From BJGV01 sp964194745 (GTDB lineage: Bacteria; Pseudomonadota; Gammaproteobacteria; Burkholderiales; Nitrosomonadaceae), in assembly GCA_965248035.1 (NCBI GenBank), contig OZ252054.1:124001-188000 (forward strand): a stretch of DNA of 64,000 nt. The letters run 5' to 3'. The position numbers and the translations under genes are program-made. Shown here one piece after another: positions 34,006 through 42,992 of the stretch. Position 1 is the first letter of the stretch. Each line of letters opens with the position of its first letter. The notes under the pieces are model-generated. The model saw only the letters and a program-made list of their open reading frames with translations. It searched no databases and was not told the DNA's origin.

Positions 34006-34775
34006 ATGCCACTGACTCAGTTACAAGTAAAAAACGCAAAGGCAACTGATAGGTCTTTGAAGATATCAGATGGTGGCGGTTTGTTCTTGCTAGTACGGTC
34101 TTCTGATCCTAATGTTTCAAAATATTGGCGGCTTGCTTACCGCTTTGTTGGAAAGCAAAAGACGCTAGCACTCGGTGTATATCCAGCAATAAGTTTATCT
34201 TTTGCACGAGATCGACGCGAGCAGGCACGCAAGTTGTTAGCGAATGGTGCAGACCTTGGTGATACCAAAAAAGCAAAAAAAGTTGCAACTTGGATATTGG
34301 CAGACAACAGCTTTGAGATTATTGCCCGCGAATGGTTTATGGGGAGAGTGCCCAACTGGAAAGAAAGCCACTCAAGCAAGATCATTTCTCGGTTTGAAAA
34401 GGACATTTTCCCGTGGTTAGGAGCGTGCTCTGTAGATAAAATAATTTCGCCGATATTACTAACAGCAATCAGACGCATTGAAAGCCGTGGCTCACGCGAA
34501 GCCGCACACCGCGCTCTTTCCTATTGTGAGCAGATATTTTGCTATGCCATAGCAACAGGGCGTGCGCAACGTGATCCAACAGCGGGTTTACGAGGAGCAT
34601 TGTCCCCTGTGAAAGAAAGAAGAACTACGAATAAATTTCTGGTACGAAGATCGTAGGTAAGCTATTGAGTGACATAGAAAGTTATCAAGGAGCATTCAAA
34701 ATACGTTGCGTGTTACAGTTTGTTACTTTGTTATTCCTATGTTCCGGTAAATTATGCAGGACGAAATAGGCAGAT
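34006..34775 (+). pseudogene. P4-type tyrosine integrase, frameshifted and truncated
   Basis: The first 200 residues are the DUF4102 arm-binding and core-binding domains (MPLTQLQVKNAKATDRSLKI, LALGVYPAISLSFARDRREQ, FEIIAREWF, QRDPTAGLRGAL). The frame ends at 34656 just as the catalytic domain should begin. In another frame the homology continues as KLLSDIESYQGAFKIRCVLQ up to about 34775, where the first catalytic arginine block should be (here degraded to CSGKLCRTK). The HxxR and Tyr regions are absent. A dead integrase next to an att-like tRNA end and long direct repeats marks a former genomic island. Confidence 0.85.
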
Positions 34776-34860
34776 TATTTTGACAAGCCTAGGGGCGGAT
34801 GAGTAAGTTATATCGTTGATCGCTTGTAGATAAATGACTAGAAAGAATGGCAATAATTCA

Positions 34861-35320
34861 CATTTCTTAAAATTGCAAGCGTGATCCATTTGTTGGTACG
34901 TTTGTTGGTACATTTAAATCGAATAATAGTTGACGCATTGAATACAACTATTATTTAGAGCGGCTTAGGGTACGGGTAATAGTTTGTAAAATAATACCAC
35001 GGCCAAATAAAGAATAATCTCTTTGGCAAAATTACCATTAGGGAGCTTTTTTAGTATTTTTTTCACAAAATTGTAGAAAGGAAAGAGGAGTAGGTACTAC
35101 ATTGATAGGGAAGTGGGGTAATAAGTCGCATTTCTTAAAATCTTAAGCCTGATCCATTTGTTGGTACATTTGTTGGTACATTTGTTGGTACATTTAAATC
35201 GAATAATAGTTGGCGCATTGAATACAAATATTATTTAGAACGGCTTAGGGCACGGGTAATAGTTTGTAAAATAATACCACGGCCAAATAAAGAACAATCT
35301 TCTTGGTAAAATTACCATTA
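34861..35320 (+). repeat. Two long direct repeats (180 and 192 bp) with an internal 12-bp tandem
   Basis: Unit 1 is 34861-35040 and unit 2 35129-35320. They share CATTTCTTAAAA, GATCCATTTGTTGGTAC, ATTTAAATCGAATAATAGTT and GGTAATAGTTTGTAAAATAA. TTTGTTGGTAC(A/G) occurs twice in unit 1 and three times in unit 2, which explains the 12-bp length difference. No coding capacity is seen; the position behind an integrase remnant suggests duplicated att or island-end sequence. Confidence 0.8.
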
Positions 35321-35484
35321 ATTGCCATATTGAAAATAAATGATATTTAGAACAGCCTGTGATATGGGTTGTAGCCTGTAGTGTGATTCCTGATGTCGCG
35401 AGGAAAATACCCTGGCAACTTAAGCACCAACCAGTACTGCTTAGATGATGGTGTATACAAAAAGCGAATAAATAACGATTTCGT

Positions 35485-36267
35485 TTACACAAAGCCCGCA
35501 AGAAGACCTAATCCGATCAACAACATCGCAGTCGCAACCGTGGCCCGAACAACCCTTAGCGTGACCCTTTGAAGAAATTGCTTACCAACAAACGCGCCAG
35601 TGAATGCGCAAATTGTTCCCACAACGATCGGGGTGATAAGTTCTTGAGACTTTGTGAGATGACCAGATAGCAATCCCGTTCCGTAAACTATTAAGCGAGT
35701 AGCATCGACGAGAATTGCCGAAACTACACCGGTAGCTACGAAAGCGTCTTTCGACAAACCGGCCTTGAGTAGGAAGGCAGAGCGCAGTGCACCTTGGTTC
35801 CCAGATAAACCTCCAAAGAACCCAGATAAGGCTCCTCCCAGTGGTAACCATTGGGGTGGCAACGCCAGCCCCTGAAACCTCAATGACAGTTCGAGTAACG
35901 CGAATAATACAATTAAGGATCCGATTACCGTCTTGACAACCGTAAGTTCGAATGTTGATCCACCAAGCGCATAGCTGCCAAGTATGGGCATTTGATCGAA
36001 CATGTTTAGTAGTACTGCACCAGCAAGCGCAGCTAGCGTGGCAGGAATGCTGAAACGGGTTACCACCCGCCAATTAGCATGTTTCGACATCAATCCAAAC
36101 TTGAAGATGTTGTTGGCGAAATGCACCACTGCAGTTGCCGCGATAGCTAGCGAGACTGGAAAAAACAGCGCAAACACTGGCATCAAGACTGTTCCAAGGC
36201 CGAAACCTGAAAATAGGGTTAGCCCCGAGGCTAGGAATGCAATAAGCCCAATCAAGACAAGTTCCAT
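35485..36267 (-). CDS. TSUP family transporter (TauE/SafE-like)
   Basis: A 260-residue inner-membrane protein with about eight hydrophobic segments arranged as two similar halves. The N-terminal LIAFLASGLTLFSGFGLGT and the central GALSGFFGGLSGNQGALRSA are the characteristic TSUP half-repeats, usually linked to export of sulfite or other organosulfur anions. The start ATG at 36267 has only a weak ribosome site. A stand-alone gene between repeats and a hydrolase; substrate unknown. Confidence 0.85.
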   Translation of the reverse strand: MELVLIGLIAFLASGLTLFSGFGLGTVLMPVFALFFPVSLAIAATAVVHFANNIFKFGLMSKHANWRVVTRFSIPATLAALAGAVLLNMFDQMPILGSYALGGSTFELTVVKTVIGSLIVLFALLELSLRFQGLALPPQWLPLGGALSGFFGGLSGNQGALRSAFLLKAGLSKDAFVATGVVSAILVDATRLIVYGTGLLSGHLTKSQELITPIVVGTICAFTGAFVGKQFLQRVTLRVVRATVATAMLLIGLGLLAGFV

Positions 36268-36451
36268 GATGATTCTTTACATTAGTAATTGGATAGGGGT
36301 TGAGTATAATCCCTATCTTAGGCATTCAAATTTGGCGTACTTATCACCAATCAATTTTGAAAGGGAACAACAATAAAATACTCACATAAAGTAGATTACC
36401 GGTCAAATATGATCTTTAAATTCAGGATTTGCAGTCCTGAATGACTATTTC

Positions 36452-37294
36452 ATGCGCTGCATACTATATTTTACAATTCTATTCATAGGCGCAATATTCA
36501 TGGTAGACAGTTCCAATTTGTCCGCAGATGAGGAGGTTGACTCAGAACAAGCAGTGTGTGGCGCATTACGCGAACCACTAGCATTTTGGTTGTGGCAGCG
36601 TATGGCCGGTCGCCCTGATAAGTCGCGCATCGCGCATACCCCAAACGTTCAATCCATTCGGTTTACGGCTAGAGATGGCGTTATTCTCAGCGGCTACAAG
36701 ATTGCCGCTCGTATACCTAGAGGGTATGTGTTGGTTGCGCAAGGAAATGCCATGCTGGCGGATCAGCTGGTCGCTGATTTACAGCTTTTCCGGGAACAGG
36801 GATTTGATGTCTATCTTTATGATTACCGAGGCTATGGCCTATCCGGAGGTAAGAGCCGACTTGCTGCCATTATTGCTGATTACTCTGATATTGTTGCCCA
36901 CTTGAATACGCTGGGTTACACCCGGAACTTCGTGTACGGGATTTCTATTGGCGGGGTAATGCTACTCAATGCCGTAGGGCGCAGCCATAATTTTGACGCG
37001 GCGGTCATCGATTCCTCACCAAGTTACATATCCAACTTTGGTTGCCCAGAAAGCTATGATCCAATGCGACATCTGCCTGAAGATAGTTCCCACATCATGA
37101 TTATTTCTGGGGTGCGCGACCACATTGTTAGTCCAGCACAGATGGCAGAGTTAATCCGTATAGGGGCAAGCCGTGGTGCGTATGTGTTTAGGGACATTGA
37201 GTTCTCCCATCCATTCCAGGACAAGTCACCCGAAGTTCATAGGCGCAGGCTAGATGAGGTGGCTCGCTTTTTTATGCGGGAATCAGTAAATTAA
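36452..37294 (+). CDS. Exported alpha/beta hydrolase
   Basis: A 280-residue protein with a hydrophobic N-terminal segment (residues 3-20) that could be a signal peptide, then an alpha/beta-hydrolase core: YLYDYRGYGLSGG (oxyanion-side strand), nucleophile elbow VYGISIGGVML with Ser near residue 172, an acid-bearing ISGVRDHIVSP and the catalytic His in FSHPFQ. Resembles the BEM46/ABHD-type esterases. Substrate unknown. No operon partner. Confidence 0.8.
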   Translation: MRCILYFTILFIGAIFMVDSSNLSADEEVDSEQAVCGALREPLAFWLWQRMAGRPDKSRIAHTPNVQSIRFTARDGVILSGYKIAARIPRGYVLVAQGNAMLADQLVADLQLFREQGFDVYLYDYRGYGLSGGKSRLAAIIADYSDIVAHLNTLGYTRNFVYGISIGGVMLLNAVGRSHNFDAAVIDSSPSYISNFGCPESYDPMRHLPEDSSHIMIISGVRDHIVSPAQMAELIRIGASRGAYVFRDIEFSHPFQDKSPEVHRRRLDEVARFFMRESVN

Positions 37295-37357
37295 GTCAAT
37301 GATAATGCTACTGAATAAAAACTTCGGTTTTCATCAGCCTCTCCTTTCTAGTGTGCT

Positions 37358-37688
37358 TTAGGGAACTAAATAACTTGGTTTAAGTAGATCAAAAGTGCTT
37401 TCGCCCAAAAAATGGGAACTAATCGCAATAGCAACAAGAACAGCAAGTAACGTAGGGTAACTATCAAAAGAAATTAAAAAATCAACAAGATATGGCACAA
37501 TAACAGAAATTCGACAAGTAGGGGCAGCAGCAACAGTTCCAATTACATTGGTGAGTTTTCGGTGGTCGAATACACTCGTATGGTTCCCTGCATAATCCAT
37601 GCGCTCGCCCGAACCTATAACGCCGCAAGGAACGGGAGCAGGGGTGTTGCTAAGAGTGTATGTAGTAGTCGCCCAGAAAGCCGTTCGC
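37358..37688 (-). pseudogene. Open coding-like fragment, unknown
   Basis: About 110 sense codons after a TAG, including TYTLSNTPAPVPCGVIGSGE and RKLTNVIGTVAAAPTCRISV, then a hydrophobic stretch LLAVLVAIAI. An ATG exists at 37600, but the protein-like sequence extends before it, suggesting a 5'-truncated gene. No family is recognised. Confidence 0.3.
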
Positions 37689-37747
37689 CTCTATACCATC
37701 CATCTATATAACATATGACATGGTTACGAAAAAATGGAGAACACGAC

Positions 37748-38388
37748 ATGAGAAATTTCTGTTTCATCGTTCTTATTCTGATTTTTGTTTTACCAAGCGT
37801 GCATGCAACCGACCTGAAAATTGGCTCTCTCTCCTTGTCACCTGGAATGGGCAAGCTGACGTAATGGAGGAGCTTCGTTCTCGTTTTCATCTAGTTCGAG
37901 TTTCAGGTGCCAAAAGTATGTTTTTCGTGTCAGAGGACAAAGTAGACAAGGCTCGGCCTATTGGTAGCCTAGCTTTTGAGAACGGTCAAATTTCCTGGAT
38001 AGAGAGAAATTGGGGGGTTTTTTCCGGCAGAATTAGCCCTGTCGAAGTTACCAAAGCGTTCTTATCCGCTATTGAGAGTGCCAAGACCTCATCAGGTTCA
38101 TCTGTAGTCATTAATACTAGTATCAAACGCAGCCATGGCGCAGAGTTCAAGTCGGTCCATTTCGTTTTTCCCGACCGTAAAGTCATTGTGGTTACAACAA
38201 ATGGTGATACCGAGCGCGGTCATCATGTGCGCATTTATGAAAGGGTCGACAACAATGATGCTCAACACTACGATAATCAGCTTTCACCTGCATTACCTTG
38301 TGATCCAAACTGCCCAGATATGGAAACTTTGTCACGAGACTCTCTGGCAGGGCATTCACAAACAAATAACCAGGATGCTGAACAATAG
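37748..38388 (+). pseudogene. Exported hypothetical protein split by a frame change
   Basis: GGAGA precedes the ATG at 37748, which opens a clear signal peptide (MRNFCFIVLILIFVLPSVHA) and 18 more residues to a TAA at 37862. That TAA overlaps an ATG (TAATG) starting a 174-residue frame (MEELRSRFHLVRVSGAKSMF ...) ending at 38388. One protein with a signal peptide was probably split by a one-base change. Translational coupling of a 38-residue and a 174-residue product is the alternative. The larger part is not a family I know. Confidence 0.6.
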
Positions 38389-38400
38389 GTACTATATATA

Positions 38401-39299
38401 GTGCGCAGATCTATTATTAGAGTGTGTCTATTTCTGGTTGTATTGGCGTCACCCTGTGCCGTACATGCAGTAGGCTTGGGAAATCTTACGCTCAATTCTT
38501 ATCTAGGGCAGCCATTTAAGGCCGAAATCGATCTTGTTGCTGTAGAGGAGGAAGAGATTCCTTCCTTAGTGGTGAGCCTTGCTTCGCGTGATACTTTCCG
38601 TCAGGCAAATGTAGATTACGCACCTTTCTGTTTACATTCGAATTCAGTGTTGAAAATCGTGCTGACGGTCAGCCTTACATTAAGATTACTTCTCCGCATC
38701 GTATCGTTGAGTCATCTCTGAGCATGCTAATCGAACTGAATTGGTCATCGGGACGCTTAATCCGGGAATATACAGTACTACTCGACCCGCCGGAGGATGC
38801 GCTTCGGCCAACGGCACCAGCAATGCAGGTCGAACCCGTTGTTCCCAGTTCCGTCAAGTCTGAACCAGCTCCAGCTGAGCAACCTGATTCCATAATTGAG
38901 GAAGCGGTCAGCGACGAAGAATCCGCAGTACAAGAGGCAGCTCCTGTTCAGGAGGTAGCCTCGGTACAAGATACAGCTCCGTTACAAGAGGCGGCTCCAG
39001 TGCAAGAAGTAACTCCGGTACAAGAGGTAGCTCCAGTTGAAAAGTTTGATGTTATTACCTATGGGCCGGTAAAAAGTGGTGACACCCTAGCCAAGATAGC
39101 GCTAGAGGCGGCTCCTCGTCATGTACAGCTAACTCAGATGCTTGTAGCACTGTATCGTGCGAACCGTGAGATGAGGATCGGAAAATTGCCCTGCCAAGAA
39201 GGGACACGTTTAGTTTATGTCTTGGACAGGATACGGGAAATGATCGTCTTGGATGAGTTCGAACGGAGACTAGAGGCACTAGAGGAGGTACGCAAATGA
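38401..39299 (+). pseudogene. fimV: FimV N-terminal region, frameshifted, fused to an unrelated tail
   Basis: The GTG start opens a signal peptide (to about residue 23) and the FimV N-terminal domain (GLGNLTLNSYLGQPFKAEID, VDYAPF). The frame breaks near 38630; homology resumes in another frame as FEFSVENRADGQPYIKITSP and continues through SMLIELNWSSGRLIREYTVL. A (Q)EAAPVQEV repeat linker and a LysM-like block (YGPVKSGDTLAKIA ... QMLVALYRANRE) follow. The last 30 or so residues (VYVLDRIREMIVLDEFERR...) do not look like FimV, and the TPR part is missing. FimV organises type IV pili and the pole in relatives. Confidence 0.8.
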
Positions 39300-39577
39300 G
39301 ATACATCTTGGCTGATATGAGTGATGACTTAATCTCTGACATCATCGGCGGCATAACGAGAAATGTAGCGGCTCGTCCCGATGTAGTGTTTTGGGAGATT
39401 AAAGACGAGACTAACAGTGTACTCAAATTGTATTGCCTTGGCCGTAAAAACGAACGGGGCATAAAAGAGTTGATAGCCCGCGCAAGCGATCGGAGCATAA
39501 AAGATATGACAACCATCGGTGCTGAAGACTACGAATACGTATTAGCTGATCCGGCAGATTCCGGGAAACATCATTGA
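39296..39577 (+). CDS. Hypothetical protein, first of a three-gene cassette
   Basis: A 93-residue protein whose ATG overlaps the preceding stop (ATGA) and has GGAGG 7 nt upstream. Acidic/basic mixed composition, MRYILADMSDDLISDIIGGI at the start, no membrane segment. I recognise no family. It lies in a tight cassette with the next two genes, convergent with an integrase, so probably part of an integrated element. Confidence 0.55.
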   Translation: MRYILADMSDDLISDIIGGITRNVAARPDVVFWEIKDETNSVLKLYCLGRKNERGIKELIARASDRSIKDMTTIGAEDYEYVLADPADSGKHH

Positions 39578-39590
39578 AAGGAGAATGACA

Positions 39591-40253
39591 ATGGAATCGA
39601 TCAAGAATTTAGATTTTAAAGCGAATGGAGCCAATATTCATAATGGCGAGCAACATTTCCGCATTGGATTTGCTGGCGGCGGTTTTATCGCCTTGTCAGC
39701 TGAACCAGAGCAAGTGCAAGTCGTCAACCCAACACGAAATGGCATAAATGTGATGCTGGTGCTGCAAAAGAAAATAGCGGATATTAATAATGATCTTATG
39801 CTATCGGACATGGCTAAGAACGATAAAATTTGTCCCTTACGTGAGTCCGCCGCAAAACATATCGCTGGCTTCGTAAAACAGGTTTTAGACTATGATGCCG
39901 ACGTGGCAAGACGAGAAGCTGCCATGTTCGTGGTGCCAGCTATCGATAGGAAAGACGCAGTTACCTTTCTTGAAGATGATTCGATTCGTCAATACTACTT
40001 TGGACTTAAAGGCCAAGAGTTGAGAGTTGCCTTGGACGAAATTCAGAAAGGAAATAACAGTCGTGCGCTTTTAGCTTTGCTTCGGTCACCCATTCCATTA
40101 CCTAGTGTGTTTAACGAGGTAGCTTTTGGTACTTGGGAGAAGAGCATTAGAAATGAAAAGCTTCGAGAAGTATCTCTGCTTCATGGTGAACGGGAAGCTG
40201 TTGAATGGGCGCAAGCCGGCATGTCGAAGTTGCAACTTCTGGTGACGTCATGA
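39591..40253 (+). CDS. Hypothetical protein, second of the cassette
   Basis: 220 residues starting MESIKNLDFKANGANIHNGE at ATG 39591, the one 7 nt after AAGGAG (an ATG at 39585 is too close). Beta-rich N-terminal third, then helical. No recognised domain. It overlaps the third cassette gene by 4 nt (ATGA). Confidence 0.55.
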   Translation: MESIKNLDFKANGANIHNGEQHFRIGFAGGGFIALSAEPEQVQVVNPTRNGINVMLVLQKKIADINNDLMLSDMAKNDKICPLRESAAKHIAGFVKQVLDYDADVARREAAMFVVPAIDRKDAVTFLEDDSIRQYYFGLKGQELRVALDEIQKGNNSRALLALLRSPIPLPSVFNEVAFGTWEKSIRNEKLREVSLLHGEREAVEWAQAGMSKLQLLVTS

Positions 40254-40462
40254 GCTACGATGAAAGGCTGGCGAAATTGGAGAAGGCTGCGATACCTCCA
40301 CCCCAACCAACAAGTCGGGGGCGAGAGTTTCTTGATCGTGTAATCAAGCTATCTGGCGTTGAGCGCCTTCCAAAAGAATCTCTAGTAGAAGCCTACTGTC
40401 GTGTTGTCTGCACAACCCCGGTTGAGTTTAAGCAGCTGCTTAGGAAAATAGCTGGTTGCTAA
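40250..40462 (+). CDS. Hypothetical protein, third of the cassette
   Basis: 70 residues from ATG 40250 (MSYDERLAKLEKAAIPPPQP...), overlapping the previous stop as ATGA. A basic, helical C-terminal half (VERLPKESLVEAYCRVV). It ends 23 nt past the convergent integrase stop, so the two genes overlap tail to tail. No family recognised. Confidence 0.5.
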   Translation: MSYDERLAKLEKAAIPPPQPTSRGREFLDRVIKLSGVERLPKESLVEAYCRVVCTTPVEFKQLLRKIAGC

Positions 40463-41708
40463 TCTTTTCCATCCATGGGCGCATCCGTTCAACGCTCATT
40501 TGTACATAGTGTGAGCCGGTCACGTCCCCGGCCGTGGAGTGATTAACTAGCGCCTTAAAAACATAATGTGGAACTTCACAACTTTCTGCAATGGTTATAA
40601 AAGTCCGGCGTAAGTCATGCACGGTTACTTGGATACCACATTCTTTGGCCGCCCAATTTAAAGCGGTACTCGTTGCCTCTATATGACCGCTCTTGGAGTA
40701 CGCCGGGAACACCCATAGGCTATCCCCACACCTTGCCTTGCGTGCCGTAAGAAGGGTAATTAGAAAATTGCTAAGTGGTAAGTCTAAGGTACGTTTGTTT
40801 TTGGTTACAGGTATATGTAGCGTCTTTGCTTCCAAGTCTACATTTTTCCATTCGATTGTTGCAGCCTCATTTTTTCTTAGTCCGGTAGCCAGTACCAACA
40901 GAGCGTAGTCTCTATGCACGTCATTTGGTACATTGCTAATAGCAGCCAACCATGGTTTTAAATCTGCTGCTTTGATTTGCCCAGTGCGGTGGTTCCCGGG
41001 ATACCAAGACTGTTTTGCCGATAATCTTTTTACCGGATTGGCTGGTAGGTTTTCGTTGTCGATTAAGGCGTAATTATAAATTGCACGCAGCGCTATCATT
41101 GTGACGTTAGCGGATGGCCCACCTGACACTACGGTTGAACCTTTGTAATTTGGGCTGTTTTTGAATCTCGGTTTCGCCTTGATGCGCTCTGCAATCTGAG
41201 TATGTCTGCTCTTGACCATGTCAGGGGTAATGTCGCGCAAATTCTTATCTAACCAGTCCGGTAGATGTAGACCAAATAGTCCGGTGTACCAAGACTTCGT
41301 CCTTTCGGTTAAGTTTTTGCGTGTTGTCTTGTAGTCGTTTAATGCCTCGCGCAATGTAATTCGTTGGGCTTTTTCTTTTGCCTTTGCCTCGTTTGGGTCA
41401 ATCCCCCGCCCCATCTCAGATCGAAAAATAATCGCTTTATCCCGTGCTTGTTTGGGAGTGTAGTCACCGTACTTGCCAACGGTAACGCGCTTAGTTTTTC
41501 CATTTATATCGCGCTGGACGATGAAGGTTTTAGAAATAAGTCCAACCACCAATCCATAGCCGGGCATCTTGGTGTCCCAGTAAAGTTGCTGCTTACCTCG
41601 TGGAGCATACGGTAAACGATCAATTACTGACTTCTTATCTAGGTTGACTTTTGGGGTGCGTTTAGGCGGGACTAGAGGCACTACATTAGAGGCTAAATGA
41701 GGGGACAT
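40440..41708 (-). CDS. Tyrosine recombinase/integrase, DUF4102 type
   Basis: A 422-residue integrase with an N-terminal arm-binding domain (AKEKAQRITLREALNDY core start near residue 115) and a C-terminal catalytic domain. The first catalytic Arg is in VLATGLRKNEAATIEWK, HxxR in TVHDLRRTFIT, the second His in FKALVNHSTAGD, and the nucleophile Tyr probably in GSHYVQMS. All are present, so it looks functional. AAGGA lies 6 nt before the ATG. Its own attachment site is not obvious; the AT-rich 41709-41869 adjoins it. Confidence 0.9.
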   Translation of the reverse strand: MSPHLASNVVPLVPPKRTPKVNLDKKSVIDRLPYAPRGKQQLYWDTKMPGYGLVVGLISKTFIVQRDINGKTKRVTVGKYGDYTPKQARDKAIIFRSEMGRGIDPNEAKAKEKAQRITLREALNDYKTTRKNLTERTKSWYTGLFGLHLPDWLDKNLRDITPDMVKSRHTQIAERIKAKPRFKNSPNYKGSTVVSGGPSANVTMIALRAIYNYALIDNENLPANPVKRLSAKQSWYPGNHRTGQIKAADLKPWLAAISNVPNDVHRDYALLVLATGLRKNEAATIEWKNVDLEAKTLHIPVTKNKRTLDLPLSNFLITLLTARKARCGDSLWVFPAYSKSGHIEATSTALNWAAKECGIQVTVHDLRRTFITIAESCEVPHYVFKALVNHSTAGDVTGSHYVQMSVERMRPWMEKISNQLFS

Positions 41709-41869
41709 GGCTTTTCCTTAAAAAGGTCTATAATAAGGTAAAGAACTAAAATAAAGTAAAACTAAATAAACAGTCGACCTTATTATAACTTATTTCTCTC
41801 TGTTTTTAAAGGGAAATTAAAACTTTTTAAAGCAAAGTAAAACTATAGGTTTATTTATTTGATCTAAAT

Positions 41870-42871
41870 TCAGATACGCTTTTGTTTCATCACGTCCTCG
41901 AACTTCATGCCCATTTTTGATGCACCACCATATACTGTTCCTATCTTCTTGTTTTTAAGGTGTTCTAAGTTAAGAGTATAGGCCTTGGCCGGAAGTGGAA
42001 AATATTTGACTTCTTTAACTAGGGCGGGTCCCTTTTTCATGTAGAAGTCAACAAACTCTCTGACCGCAGGCCGTTCTGCCGCTTTAACGCTCACGTAGAT
42101 AAAGATAGGGCGAGACAACGGCTGATACGTTCCATCTTCCACCGTTTTAGCGGATGGGAGAATGCCACCCTTACCACCATCTACGGCAGCTGCATTAAGT
42201 TTCTTCTGATTTTCTATAAAGTAAGCAAAACCAAAGAAACCGAGTCCGTTCTTGTCTCTTGACACTCCTTGAACCAGAACGTTGTCATCTTCAGACGCAG
42301 TGAAGTCACCACGGCTTGATTTAGCCTTACCAACAACAGCTTCAGTAAAGTAGTCAAAAGTACCGGAATCAGCACCCGGACCATAGAGCTTGAATTTAGT
42401 ATCGGGCCATGCTGGGTTTACCTGGCTCCATTTTGTAATTTTTCGTTGCGCTGCGGGTTCCCAGATTTTTTTCAATTCCATGATAGTAATGACTTTGCTC
42501 CAACTATTTTTTGGGTTAATCACCACCGTCAATGCATCAAACGCCACGGGCATTTCAATATATTGCACGCCAGCTTTTTTACAGGCAGCTATTTCTTGTT
42601 GTTTGATGGGACGCGAAGCATTGGCAATATCTATTTCTCCTCGGCAGAGTTTCTTGAAACCGCCTCCTGTTCCAGAAATTCCAACGGTAACTCTGGTTTT
42701 GCCCTTTTTAGCAATCTGGAAATCTTCTGCTACCGCTTCAGTAATAGGATAGACAGTGCTGGAGCCGTCAATTTTGATTGTATCAGCGCTTGCAACACTG
42801 ATGCTGGCAACACTAAATAAGGCTCCTAATGTAGCCGGTATGCCATGTACTTTAAAATTCAAAAATTTCAT
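41870..42871 (-). CDS. pstS: Phosphate-binding periplasmic protein (PstS family)
   Basis: A 333-residue exported phosphate-binding protein from ATG 42871, with GGAG 9 nt upstream. Signal peptide about 1-30 (ending VASADT), then DGSSTVYPITEAVAEDFQ and GISGTGGGFKKLCRGEIDIA, the phosphate-binding loops of PstS-like proteins, and GADSGTFDYF. No pstCAB genes adjoin; the neighbour is a phosphate-type porin, so the pair would serve outer-membrane and periplasmic phosphate capture. Closely related PstS-like proteins with other oxyanion ligands exist. Confidence 0.9.
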   Translation of the reverse strand: MKFLNFKVHGIPATLGALFSVASISVASADTIKIDGSSTVYPITEAVAEDFQIAKKGKTRVTVGISGTGGGFKKLCRGEIDIANASRPIKQQEIAACKKAGVQYIEMPVAFDALTVVINPKNSWSKVITIMELKKIWEPAAQRKITKWSQVNPAWPDTKFKLYGPGADSGTFDYFTEAVVGKAKSSRGDFTASEDDNVLVQGVSRDKNGLGFFGFAYFIENQKKLNAAAVDGGKGGILPSAKTVEDGTYQPLSRPIFIYVSVKAAERPAVREFVDFYMKKGPALVKEVKYFPLPAKAYTLNLEHLKNKKIGTVYGGASKMGMKFEDVMKQKRI

Positions 42872-42992
42872 TATTTCATTCTCCATTTAATTGATCAGAT
42901 TTCTACCGCTTGATGATACTGTCATGCTAGATTTATAGTATTTCGGTTTCACGACATCGGTATTACAGTAATATTAAATTTCAAAGTTGACA

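Noticed and set aside
38930..39040. Short tandem DNA repeats as a CRISPR-like array
   Set aside because: They are in-frame codon repeats (QEAAPVQEV) of a FimV linker, with no spacer/repeat structure. No CRISPR array or cas gene is seen in the window.
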